NCBI GenBank assembly: GCA_019119285.1
Contig: DWXJ01000064.1
Coordinates: 1-14,373 of the forward strand
Length of the DNA stretch: 14,373 nt
Direction: 5' to 3'
Source: Merdimonas faecigallinarum
Lineage (GTDB): Bacteria > Bacillota > Clostridia > Lachnospirales > Lachnospiraceae
Shown: in pieces, positions 7,090 through 14,347 of the stretch
How positions within the stretch are numbered: the first letter of the stretch is position 1
Layout: every line of letters starts with the position of its first letter
The notes under the pieces: generated by a model
What the model saw: the letters and a program-made list of their open reading frames with translations, nothing else
The model's database searches: none
What the model was told of the DNA's origin: nothing
Program-made: the position numbers and the translations under genes

Positions 7090-9002
7090 TAGTATGCTAC
7101 CCTCTCACTTTCCGCGCCCATCTTCTTTGTGATCTTCAGGGCGTCCATGTATTCCAGGATCGGCTTGGCGCTTTTCCTGCTGGTCTGGAACATATCCCGG
7201 ACCTGCACGATGGTGATCAGCGGATCTTCTGCCAGATGCGCCTTAATTTTCTCCTTCGCCTCTTCCATATATCTGGCCAGCGTGTACATTTCTTCCGTTA
7301 CACGCACCACCTCTCCCTCGGTGATCAGGATATTCAGAATATCATCCGCCGTCTCTTTGGGGGTGCCTCTCATATCGATCTCCGAATAACGGACAAAATC
7401 GAACCCTGCCTTCTCAAAGGTATCCAGAAAATAAGCGGATACTTTCTGATAAACGCCATCTTTTCTCACTTCGTATTCCGGCGTGCACAGGAATTCCTCC
7501 ACCCGCCTGATATCGCCCTGGCTGACAAAATATTCTACGATCCGGTCGAATACATTGGGCCGGATCTTCTGAAAATAGGTGGTCTGAACCTCCGCCTTTT
7601 TCATTCCATAACGATAGGGGTATGTTTCTTCGTATCTTTTCAGCGCGTCTGTCAGAATAGTCCTGGCTTCCCGGATGGAATCCGCATGCCACACATAGGT
7701 GTCTTTGCGCATCTCAAATACTGTCAACAGTCCCTGCTCTTCCAGTTCTCTTACATCTTCCTGCACCTCTCCCAGAGAAAGCGCCGTCAGCTTGGCCAGT
7801 TCTGCCACTGTGATCAGCGTATCGCCATGTTTCTTTGCATGCAGTTCGATCACATCCGCAGAAGAGCCGGACTCCTTGCGCTTAAGTTCTTCGATCACAC
7901 TCTCCTGGAATCGTTTCTTTACTCCCGGGTTTGGTTCCAGGATCACGCCGCCGCCAATGGTTTCCATGGGAGAATAAAACCGCACAACGAATTTATCGCC
8001 TCTTCGCACGGCAATCTCCTCCTCCAGCCGAAGCTGCACGTATCCGCTCTCTCCCGGCCCGATCTCCTCCTTATCGAGAAGAACCGCACGGCACAGGATC
8101 TCGCTGGTCCCGGTGAAAAAATGAAGTCTGGTATGATTGGTCAGCACCCGCATGGAAGAGTCCAGCACATTCAGCTTCACATCCAGAAGATCTGTATTTT
8201 TCATACTGTCAGGAGGAGCCAGCACGCATCCTCTCTTAATCTCTTTTTTCTTTACATTGGACAGATTGATGGCCACACGCTGTCCGGCATAGCATTCCTT
8301 TTTGTCCTGTCCGTGAACCTGGATGCTGCGGATCTTACATTCCTTGCCGATGGGATACATTTCCAGTGTATCTTCCTTGCGGATCGTGCCGGATACCAGC
8401 GTTCCGGTAATGATGGTTCCAAATCCCGACATGGTAAATGCGCGGTCTATGGGCAGTCTCGGGATCGTATGGATGTCTTTTTCGATCACCTCATCGCTTG
8501 ACATATGTCCGATCACCTCGATCAGATGGTCAAGCCCCTCTCCTGTGGCAGCCGATACCCTGACCACAGGCGCTTGCTCAAGAAATGTCCCGGAGAGTTC
8601 CTCCCGGATCTCTTCCTCTACCAGCTCGATCCATTCTTCATCCACCAGGTCACATTTATTGAGAACAATGATACTCTTCTCAATCCCCAGAAGGCCCAGG
8701 ATATCCATATGCTCTCTGGTCTGGGGCATGATCCCTTCGTCCGCCGCGATCACCAGCAGCACCAGATCCATCCCCACGACTCCGGCTACCATATTGTTGA
8801 TAAATTTCTCGTGTCCGGGCACATCAATGATACCTGCCCGGTCTCCTCCGGGAAGATCAAAATACGTAAATCCAAGGTCGATCGTGATCCCTCTTCTCTG
8901 CTCCTCTTCCCAGCGGTCTGTATTTCTTCCGGTCAGAGCCTTGATCAGGGTCGTCTTCCCGTGATCAATATGCCCTGCCGTTCCTATGATGATATTCTTC
9001 AT
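7089..9002 (-). CDS. selB: Selenocysteine-specific translation elongation factor SelB
   Basis: A 637-residue EF-Tu-like GTPase that brings selenocysteyl-tRNA to UGA codons. G motifs: GTAGHIDHGKT (residues 7-17), RRGITIDLGF (switch I), DVPGHEKF (60-67) and NKCD (115-118). Domains II and III (about 180-340) follow, then a long C-terminal part (about 360-637) expected to be the winged-helix repeats that bind the SECIS hairpin; its length fits full SelB. The ATG lies one base after the selA stop, with AGGAG eight bases upstream inside selA. It overlaps the LysR start by one base. No defect seen. Confidence 0.97.
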   Translation of the reverse strand: MKNIIIGTAGHIDHGKTTLIKALTGRNTDRWEEEQRRGITIDLGFTYFDLPGGDRAGIIDVPGHEKFINNMVAGVVGMDLVLLVIAADEGIMPQTREHMDILGLLGIEKSIIVLNKCDLVDEEWIELVEEEIREELSGTFLEQAPVVRVSAATGEGLDHLIEVIGHMSSDEVIEKDIHTIPRLPIDRAFTMSGFGTIITGTLVSGTIRKEDTLEMYPIGKECKIRSIQVHGQDKKECYAGQRVAINLSNVKKKEIKRGCVLAPPDSMKNTDLLDVKLNVLDSSMRVLTNHTRLHFFTGTSEILCRAVLLDKEEIGPGESGYVQLRLEEEIAVRRGDKFVVRFYSPMETIGGGVILEPNPGVKKRFQESVIEELKRKESGSSADVIELHAKKHGDTLITVAELAKLTALSLGEVQEDVRELEEQGLLTVFEMRKDTYVWHADSIREARTILTDALKRYEETYPYRYGMKKAEVQTTYFQKIRPNVFDRIVEYFVSQGDIRRVEEFLCTPEYEVRKDGVYQKVSAYFLDTFEKAGFDFVRYSEIDMRGTPKETADDILNILITEGEVVRVTEEMYTLARYMEEAKEKIKAHLAEDPLITIVQVRDMFQTSRKSAKPILEYMDALKITKKMGAESERVAY

Positions 9003-9003
9003 G

Positions 9004-10395
9004 CTACATGCTCCTAAATTGATCTGCTATCACTTTAAACTGCCGGCTTTCTATGGTCCGGACGTCCAGAAGGATGGTGTCGTTCGCCGTCCTTGGGATG
9101 ATCGGCACCGGAAGATGGCGCATCTTTTCCTCCAGTTCCGGCACACTCATCTCTTCCGGAGAAATGGCCGCCGCATAGCTTGGGATCCGCTCCAGGGGCA
9201 GCGAACCGCCGCCGATCTGGGATTCACAGGACATCACCTGGAACCGAGCCGCAAATCCGGTTCTCCGGAGCATCCGCACCAGGTTCTTTGCCTTTTTCTC
9301 CATCTCTTCCTTAGGTTCCGTGATCATCCGCAGGACCGGGATGTTTTTCACCGCATTCTCCTCTGACAGATATTCCTGCAGCACCAGTTCCAGCGCCGTG
9401 GCAGTAAACTTATCGATCCTGAGCGCCCGGGTCAGCTGATTCTTCTTCATCTTGTCAATGTATTTCTTCTTGCCGATGATGATGCCGGCCTGCGGTCCTC
9501 CCAGCAGCTTGTCTCCGCTGAAGCAGACCACGTCCGCTCCTTTTGCGATGGACTCCTGTACCATAGGCTCATGCGTCAGTCCGTATTTTGCCAGGTCGAT
9601 CAGCACGCCGCTTCCCAGGTCTTCAATGATGGGCAGTTCATGCTCGCCTGCCAGGCCGATCAGTTCGTCGATCTCTACAGATTCTGTAAAGCCTACGATC
9701 CGGTAATTACTGGTGTGGACCTTCAGAAGTGCTTTCGTCTCTTCTGTAATAGCGTTTTTATAATCGTCATAGTGGGTCTTGTTGGTGGTTCCCACTTCCA
9801 CCAGCGTGGCGCCGCTTTGCTCCATCACATCAGGAATACGGAATTTTCCTCCGATCTCCACCAGTTCTCCTCTGGATACCACGACCTCGCCGCCCTTTGC
9901 CAGGGAACTTAAGATCAGCATCACAGAAGACGCGTTATTATTCACGGCCATAGCCGCCTCTGCTCCGGTCAGTTTGCACAGAAGTTCTTCAAAATGCGAA
10001 TACCGTTCCCCTCTTCTTCCGGCTTCCAGATTATACTCCAGATTGGAATAGCCGCATGCCACCTCTGCGATCCGCTTCATATGTTCCGGACTGATAGGCG
10101 CCCGGCCCAGATTGGTATGAAGGATGGTGCCTGTCCCATTGATCACCGGCCGCATGTTAGGGGTATGCATTTCCTCCACAGTCTGTCCAATGGCGTCTGT
10201 GAGCCCGCCGATGGCCGCCTCGATCTCCTTCTCATCCTCGCATTTCCCAATAAAAGCCCGCAGGCGGTCCGTCTCCTTCCGGATCGACTCCATGACCGTT
10301 TCCTTGCTGTAGCGGCAGATCAACTGCCGGATCCGTTCCTCCTCCAGGAGAATGTCTACTTTGGGTATTTTCCGGTAAAACACATTTTTGTTCAT
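9004..10395 (-). CDS. selA: L-seryl-tRNA(Sec) selenium transferase SelA
   Basis: A 463-residue PLP enzyme that converts seryl-tRNA(Sec) to selenocysteyl-tRNA(Sec) using selenophosphate from SelD. Landmarks are an N-terminal tRNA-binding helical region (residues 1-80), NGTGTILHTNLGRAP (86-100), RRGERYSH, AMAVNNNASSVML, the PLP region IIEDLGSG, and the Schiff-base Lys296 in CFSGDKLLGGPQAG. Length matches the bacterial family (about 460). The ribosome binding site AGAGGA is eight bases from the ATG. It lies 15 bases after selD and one base before selB, so all are co-transcribed. Confidence 0.97.
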   Translation of the reverse strand: MNKNVFYRKIPKVDILLEEERIRQLICRYSKETVMESIRKETDRLRAFIGKCEDEKEIEAAIGGLTDAIGQTVEEMHTPNMRPVINGTGTILHTNLGRAPISPEHMKRIAEVACGYSNLEYNLEAGRRGERYSHFEELLCKLTGAEAAMAVNNNASSVMLILSSLAKGGEVVVSRGELVEIGGKFRIPDVMEQSGATLVEVGTTNKTHYDDYKNAITEETKALLKVHTSNYRIVGFTESVEIDELIGLAGEHELPIIEDLGSGVLIDLAKYGLTHEPMVQESIAKGADVVCFSGDKLLGGPQAGIIIGKKKYIDKMKKNQLTRALRIDKFTATALELVLQEYLSEENAVKNIPVLRMITEPKEEMEKKAKNLVRMLRRTGFAARFQVMSCESQIGGGSLPLERIPSYAAAISPEEMSVPELEEKMRHLPVPIIPRTANDTILLDVRTIESRQFKVIADQFRSM

Positions 10396-10410
10396 TCTTT
10401 GTTTCCTCTC

Positions 10411-11451
10411 TTATATCAAGCGAATCAATTTATCACTTTTTTCTTTTACTTCTCCGATCACCGCGGTCTTGGTCTCCATGCCGGCCGCTGCAAAATCCGC
10501 CATCATCTGCGGCAGTTCTTTCGCAGACACGCTGATCAGAAGGCCGCCGGAGGTCTGGGGATCATACAGTAGATCCAGGTAATGTTCCTCTATCCCCTCA
10601 GTCTCCACCTTGCCGATGGAATATCCCCGGTTCTTATAGGCGCCTGCCGGCACCAGCCCCATTTTGGCATAATCGATCGCGTCCGCAAGATACGGAACAT
10701 CTTTTACCTTCAGTTCCAGCGTCACTTCACTGGCCTCGGCCATCTCTACACCGTGACCGAGAAGGCCGAATCCGGTGACGTCCGTACATGCAGATACATC
10801 ATACTTTTCCACCACCTGCTTGGCCTTTTTATTCAGGGATGCCATAACCGTCTGTGCTTCCCGGATCGCGGAAGGCGACGCCATCTCGGCCTTCACGGCC
10901 GTATTGATGATCCCGCTTCCGATCTGCTTGGTCAGTACCAGCACATCCCCGGGCCTGCATCCGTAATTCTTGAATATTTTATCCGGATGTACAAACCCTG
11001 ATACACACAGTCCATACTTCGGTTCATCATCCTGTACCGAATGTCCGCCTACGAGAACCGCTCCCGCTTCTTTTACCTTGTCTGCTCCTCCTGCCAGGAT
11101 ATCGCCTAAGATGGCCGGATCCAGGCAGTTGGGAAATCCCACGATATTCAGAGCGACTACCGGTTCTCCTCCCATCGCCCACACATCGCTTAAGGAATTG
11201 GCAGCGGCAATCTGTCCAAACATATAGGGATCATCTACGATGGGAGTGAAAAAATCCACAGTCTGGATCATCGCGATCTCGTCAGTTACTTTATAAATAG
11301 CCGCATCATCGGACGTCTCGATGCCGACGATGAGATTATCATCATGAAACTTCGGCAGCTTACCCAGAACCTGGGCAAGGGTCTCAGGACCTATCTTGGC
11401 CGCTCAGCCGGAAGTTTTGCTTAAGCTTGTTAATTTTACATCTGTCTTCAT
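10411..11451 (-). CDS. selD: Selenide, water dikinase SelD (selenophosphate synthetase), itself a selenoprotein with Sec16
   Basis: 346 residues. Makes selenophosphate from selenide and ATP for SelA and other selenium users. The longest uninterrupted frame starts at MIQTVDFFTP (11271), but the family N-terminus lies upstream: from the ATG at 11451 the frame reads MKTDVKLTSLSKTSG, then UGA (11406-11404), then AAKIGPETLAQVLGKL and onward. The UGA falls exactly where SelD proteins have their catalytic Cys or Sec (xSG[C/U]xAKI), so it is read as Sec16. Downstream, TSDDAAIY, PIVDDPYMFGQIAAANSLSD and DVTGFGLLGHG are standard SelD/AIRS landmarks. GGAGGG is about ten bases from the chosen ATG. An earlier ATG at 11459 gives only three codons. 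Needing Sec to make selenophosphate implies positive feedback. Confidence 0.95.
11359..11406 (-). promoter_or_regulatory. Sec UGA codon and candidate bacterial SECIS hairpin in selD
   Basis: UGA is at 11406-11404. Starting 24 bases later, two 9-base arms CTTGCCCAG and CTGGGTAAG (one G-U pair) enclose the loop GTT (11379-11359). A smaller GGTC/GACC stem lies between UGA and this hairpin. The apical loop begins about 33 bases from UGA, near the outer end of the range usual for bacterial SECIS elements. SelB is encoded two genes downstream to bind it. The structure was judged by eye. Confidence 0.6.
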
Positions 11452-11499
11452 AACAGCATGCCCTCCTTTTCTTTTCCCTGCAGACGCGCCGGGCCGCAT

Positions 11500-11545
11500 A
11501 AAAAAGCACAGGGAACTCCCCTTCCCTATTGCGGCGTTCCCTGTG
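11500..11545 (-). terminator. Terminator (possible attenuator) between yedF and selD
   Basis: A perfect 10-bp stem CACAGGGAAC/GTTCCCTGTG (11507-11516 and 11536-11545) with a 19-base loop is followed on the minus strand by C then TTTTTT. It lies 39 bases after the yedF stop codon and about 50 bases before the selD start. No convincing promoter fits between hairpin and selD, so readthrough probably feeds selD-selA-selB. A further TTCCCTG at 11474-11480 (plus strand) can pair with 11509-11515, giving a competing fold. Confidence 0.8.
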
Positions 11546-11584
11546 GATTCTTTCAAACACGATTTTCTCTCATAACATTTCCTG

Positions 11585-12190
11585 TTATGGTTTGATGATC
11601 TTAGATGCTCCTGCCAGTGTCTCAACAATGCTGTACATATTGGTCACAGATCCGACAGCCAGTTTCTCTTTCAGTCCGTAGTAATCAAGACAGGTACCAC
11701 ATGTCATGATCTCTACTCCCATAGCTTCCAGAGACTTCAGATCCTCCAGAGAATCTGATCCTTCGGTGGTCAGAGTCGCGCCGCCGTTGTAGAACAGCAT
11801 GGTTTTCGGCAGCTCATCCAGCTGTGTCACAGCAAAGATAAAGCTTTTGATCAGGACTTTGCCAAGTTCATCATTTCCACTTCCCATACGATCGGAAGCA
11901 ATGGCTACGACCAGATTGCCTCTTGCGTCCGGTGCGCAGGATACTTCCTGTGTATCCTCTGCAGCCGGCGCCCCGTCCATCTGGATCGTGATCTTATATT
12001 CTGCATCGCCCAGCTTTTCGGAAGACACCTGTCCTCCTGAAGAAGCCGCCATCTTGGTCACATTCTGGACAGCAATCTCATTGTCTACCAGCACTTCGAT
12101 CGTCTCAGGTCCTGTAAGCGCCTGCATTGCCTTTTTGGTCTTAATAACCGGGATCGGGCAATTATCTCCCATAGCGTTGACTGTAATCAT
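11585..12190 (-). CDS. yedF: Selenium metabolism protein YedF (sulfurtransferase-like, TusA plus DsrE-like)
   Basis: 201 residues, the usual YedF length. The N-terminal TusA-like domain (1-75) has NCPIPVIKTKKAM with Cys11 in the CPxP motif. The C-terminal DsrE-like domain (about 95-201) contains VVAIASDRMGSG and TCGTCLDYYGLKEKL with conserved Cys residues. YedF is a marker of selenium-utilising genomes, often found with selD; it is thought to handle selenium delivery, with no proven reaction. The start at 12190 gives MITVNAMGDNCPIP, the family N-terminus, with AAAGG nine bases upstream. The in-frame ATG at 12238 adds 16 polar residues and overlaps the predicted promoter and transcription start. 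First gene of the sel operon. Confidence 0.93.
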   Translation of the reverse strand: MITVNAMGDNCPIPVIKTKKAMQALTGPETIEVLVDNEIAVQNVTKMAASSGGQVSSEKLGDAEYKITIQMDGAPAAEDTQEVSCAPDARGNLVVAIASDRMGSGNDELGKVLIKSFIFAVTQLDELPKTMLFYNGGATLTTEGSDSLEDLKSLEAMGVEIMTCGTCLDYYGLKEKLAVGSVTNMYSIVETLAGASKIIKP

Positions 12191-12238
12191 AATTTCTCGC
12201 CTTTCCTTTCTGCCATTACCTTCAACACTTATAGACAC

Positions 12239-12267
12239 ATTCTATCATTATGCTCCTGAAAGGTAAA
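12239..12267 (-). promoter_or_regulatory. Promoter of yedF and the sel operon
   Basis: On the minus strand, TTTACC (12267-12262) and TAGAAT (12244-12239) are 17 bases apart. The predicted start of transcription, about 12232, lies 42 bases before the yedF ATG. A dyad TTTTC-N10-GAAAA (12272-12291) lies just upstream, near -50, and could be a regulator site. Confidence 0.55.
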
Positions 12268-12300
12268 TGGCTTTTCCTTGATTTATGAAAAAATATATTT

Positions 12301-12960
12301 TCAGGCAATGTTTACTTTCCGGGGGCTTTCGTACTCCCGCATCTGGAGGATCTTATACTGTCCCTCCGACCAGCAGGCCGGTTTGAGCCCGCCTCTTTGA
12401 AAGACTTTGATAAATTCATCAAGGGTTCGTACTTCCTCCGGAAACCAGGTGGCGCACACGCCCACTTTTTCCGGTACATGGCAATCACTTGCGCCAATGG
12501 TGCGAAGCCCGAGTCTTGCCGCATATCTGGCCGCCTTCCGGCAGGCCGCAGGCGACGTGCTGCCATTTAAAACCTCCAGGCCGTCCAGACCCGTCACCTC
12601 GCACAGATGCTCTTCCAGTCCCCGTCTGTTATTGCGGAAAGGATGTGCCGCAAAGCAGACACCTCCCTGGGCTTTCACCAGGTTAATAAACTCCTGGGCA
12701 GGGATCCGCTCTCTGGGATAATCTTCTATCCCAAAAGCCACGATGTCTCCCTGCAGGGAATAATATTCAATCCCGGTAAAGATCGGAAAGCCTGTCTTCC
12801 CGGAATACTCCTCTGCAAAATCCTTCAGTCCCATACTGTCATGATCTGTAATGCAGATCCCGTCAAGCCCCTTTTCTCTGGCAATCTCTACCATCCGGGG
12901 CAGGGCAAGGAAACTGTCTTTGGAATATGTCATCTCATGCATATGCAGGTCGATCAGCAT
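12301..12960 (-). CDS. PHP-domain metal-dependent phosphoesterase
   Basis: A 219-residue PHP-domain protein. Predicted metal ligands are DLHMH (His6, His8), ITDHDSMG (Asp39, His40), GIEYY (Glu65), AAHPFR (His106) and SDCHVPEKVG (Asp159, His161). This set is typical of stand-alone PHP phosphoesterases acting on small phosphates or nucleotides; the substrate is unknown. I chose the ATG at 12960 (MLIDLHMH) because AAAGG lies nine bases upstream and an excellent promoter (TTGAAT/TATAAT) sits at 13010-13038. The in-frame ATG at 13038 overlaps the -35 and would precede transcription. Stop codon UGA, with no sign of recoding. The next gene, yedF, has its own promoter, so a link with selenium is not implied. 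Confidence 0.85.
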   Translation of the reverse strand: MLIDLHMHEMTYSKDSFLALPRMVEIAREKGLDGICITDHDSMGLKDFAEEYSGKTGFPIFTGIEYYSLQGDIVAFGIEDYPRERIPAQEFINLVKAQGGVCFAAHPFRNNRRGLEEHLCEVTGLDGLEVLNGSTSPAACRKAARYAARLGLRTIGASDCHVPEKVGVCATWFPEEVRTLDEFIKVFQRGGLKPACWSEGQYKILQMREYESPRKVNIA

Positions 12961-13009
12961 CTCTAACACCTTTCTCTTTCTTAAAAGACTCACTACTGCC
13001 ACTATTCTT

Positions 13010-13038
13010 ATTATAAGAAGGTAAAAGGCCGGATTCAA
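13010..13038 (-). promoter_or_regulatory. Promoter of the PHP gene
   Basis: Near-consensus on the minus strand: TTGAAT (13038-13033), 17-base spacer, TATAAT (13015-13010). Leader of about 43 bases to the ATG at 12960. Confidence 0.75.
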
Positions 13039-13105
13039 ATCGAGTTTTTTTATAAATGCGCTTATTTATTGATTGTATCTATATATTTTCTTTTCTCTCT
13101 CCCCA

Positions 13106-13114
13106 TGCTATAAT
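13106..13114 (+). promoter_or_regulatory. Extended -10 promoter of the methyltransferase gene
   Basis: TGCTATAAT (13106-13114) is an extended -10 element. The -35 position (13086-13091, TTTTCT) is poor, which extended -10 promoters tolerate. It diverges from the PHP promoter and leaves a leader of about 65 bases before the ATG at 13187. Confidence 0.6.
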
Positions 13115-13186
13115 AGTCGCATGTAATGCCTTTCCGCCCATGTGCATGTGGCATAATGATTACCAATATATGAGAGGATTTTAAAT

Positions 13187-14044
13187 ATGTGGATTGCTGA
13201 TCAATGGAAAGATTATGAAGTCATAGACTGCAGCAAAGGAGAAAAGCTGGAACGCTGGGGCGATTATATCCTGGTGCGCCCAGACCCCCAGGTGATCTGG
13301 GACACGCCCAGACAGGACAACCGCTGGAGAAAGAAAAACGGCCACTACCACCGCAGCAAAAAAGGCGGCGGTGAATGGGAGTTTTTCGACCTGCCGGGAG
13401 AATGGCAGATCCACTACAAGGACCTGACCTTTAACCTGAAGCCTTTTAGTTTTAAGCATACCGGCCTTTTCCCGGAGCAGGCCGCCAACTGGGACTGGTT
13501 CTCGGAAAAGATCCGTCTGGCCGGACGGCCCGTCAAAGTGCTCAATCTCTTTGCCTACACCGGCGGCGCCACTTTGGCCGCAGCGGCCGCAGGGGCCAGC
13601 GTTACTCACGTTGACGCTTCCAAAGGTATGGTCAACTGGGCAAAAGAAAACGCTGTCTCATCCGGCCTTTCCGACAGGCCGATCCGCTGGCTGGTAGATG
13701 ACTGTGTGAAATTCGTAGAGCGGGAGATCCGCAGAGGCAATCATTACGATGCCATCATTATGGATCCGCCTTCCTATGGCCGCGGACCCAAGGGCGAGAT
13801 CTGGAAAATCGAAGACGCTATCCATCCCCTGATCCGGCTGTGTACCCGGATCCTGTCGGACAAGCCCTTATTTTTCCTGGTAAATTCTTACACCACAGGC
13901 CTTGCTCCCGCCGTTCTCACTTACATGATCGGCACAGAGCTAAAGCCTTTCCACGGCCATGTGGAGTCACAGGAGATCGGACTTCCTGTCACCAGCTCCG
14001 GCCTGGTGCTGCCCTGCGGAGCATCCGGAAGATGGGAAGCCTGA
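13187..14044 (+). CDS. Class I SAM-dependent methyltransferase, RlmI/RlmK-like, lacking the usual catalytic Cys motif
   Basis: A 285-residue Rossmann-fold methyltransferase. Motif I is LNLFAYTGGATLAAAAAGAS (residues 119-138), followed by VDASKGMVNWAKENA, which binds SAM, and motif IV DPPSYGRGPKGEIWK (193-207). This resembles the catalytic part of the large-subunit rRNA methyltransferase group (RlmI, RlmKL). Residues 1-110 replace the PUA domain seen in RlmI. Where cytosine-C5 enzymes carry a TCSCS-type motif with the nucleophilic Cys, this protein has FFLVNSYTTG, so m5C chemistry is doubtful; an N-methyltransferase or another RNA target is possible. Start: AGAGGA eight bases upstream. Single gene with its own promoter and terminator. 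Confidence 0.85.
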   Translation: MWIADQWKDYEVIDCSKGEKLERWGDYILVRPDPQVIWDTPRQDNRWRKKNGHYHRSKKGGGEWEFFDLPGEWQIHYKDLTFNLKPFSFKHTGLFPEQAANWDWFSEKIRLAGRPVKVLNLFAYTGGATLAAAAAGASVTHVDASKGMVNWAKENAVSSGLSDRPIRWLVDDCVKFVEREIRRGNHYDAIIMDPPSYGRGPKGEIWKIEDAIHPLIRLCTRILSDKPLFFLVNSYTTGLAPAVLTYMIGTELKPFHGHVESQEIGLPVTSSGLVLPCGASGRWEA

Positions 14045-14069
14045 CTGTAAGAAACATATGATTTGATAT

Positions 14070-14116
14070 AAGTAAAGTGGTATCCGCCAAAGTCGGAATC
14101 ACTTTACTTTTTTATT
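14070..14116 (+). terminator. Rho-independent terminator of the methyltransferase gene
   Basis: Stem AAGTAAAGTG/CACTTTACTT (14070-14079 and 14100-14109) with an inner TCCG/CGGA helix and 7-base loop, followed by a T-rich tail (TTTTTTATT). It begins 26 bases after the stop codon. The A-rich side could also act in reverse, but no minus-strand gene ends here. Confidence 0.88.
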
Positions 14117-14144
14117 GCCCAGCTCAGAAAAAATATGGTAAGAT
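14115..14144 (+). promoter_or_regulatory. Tentative promoter for the gene at 14348
   Basis: TTGCCC (14115-14120), 18-base spacer, TAAGAT (14139-14144) preceded by TGG (extended -10). It would give a leader of about 195 bases containing the folded region at 14223-14339. A T-rich stretch and a TTTACC/GGTAAA dyad (14186-14191, 14201-14206) lie between. Other promoter choices are possible. Confidence 0.35.
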
Positions 14145-14222
14145 AAGGAAAAGCATATGGAGTTTTCTATTTTTCTTTTTTTATCTTTACCAGATGTAAG
14201 GGTAAACATTTCTTAATTATTC

Positions 14223-14339
14223 ATACGACAGATTTTGCTTCAAAAAATCTGCTTTTCAGAAAATTCGTGCTTTATATCCCATTTTTAAGCAGGAGTTTTC
14301 TCTGAAAAGCGAATCTCCTGACTCAATCGTATAAGGAGG
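14223..14339 (+). ncRNA. Candidate structured 5' leader (riboswitch-like) before the gene at 14348
   Basis: Several complementary segments fit a three-way junction. A closing stem ATACGA/TCGTAT (14223-14228, 14327-14332) ends next to the ribosome binding site. Hairpin CAGATTTT/AAAATCTG is at 14229-14251. A 10-bp stem GCTTTTCAGA/TCTGAAAAGC (14251-14260, 14301-14310) has an inner TGCTT/AAGCA. Two mutually exclusive pairings exist: CAGGAG/CTCCTG (14290-14295 with 14315-14320) and CTCCT with the AGGAG of the ribosome binding site (14315-14319 with 14334-14338). It matches no riboswitch class I recognise. Structure by eye only; 14145-14222 holds only AT-rich DNA. Confidence 0.45.
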
Positions 14340-14347
14340 TTTGACGT

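Noticed and set aside
7065..8501. Plus-strand open frame of 478 codons
   Set aside because: Antisense shadow of selB; no domain and no ribosome binding site logic.
12301..12303. UGA stop of the PHP gene as a possible Sec codon
   Set aside because: Only five codons follow before UAA, there is no conserved Cys at that position and no downstream hairpin.
12961..13038. Longer N-terminus for the PHP protein starting at 13038
   Set aside because: The codon overlaps the -35 of a near-consensus promoter, has no ribosome binding site, and the family sequence begins at MLIDLHMH.
13181..13609. Minus-strand open frame opposite the methyltransferase
   Set aside because: Antisense to a well-supported methyltransferase and lacks family features.
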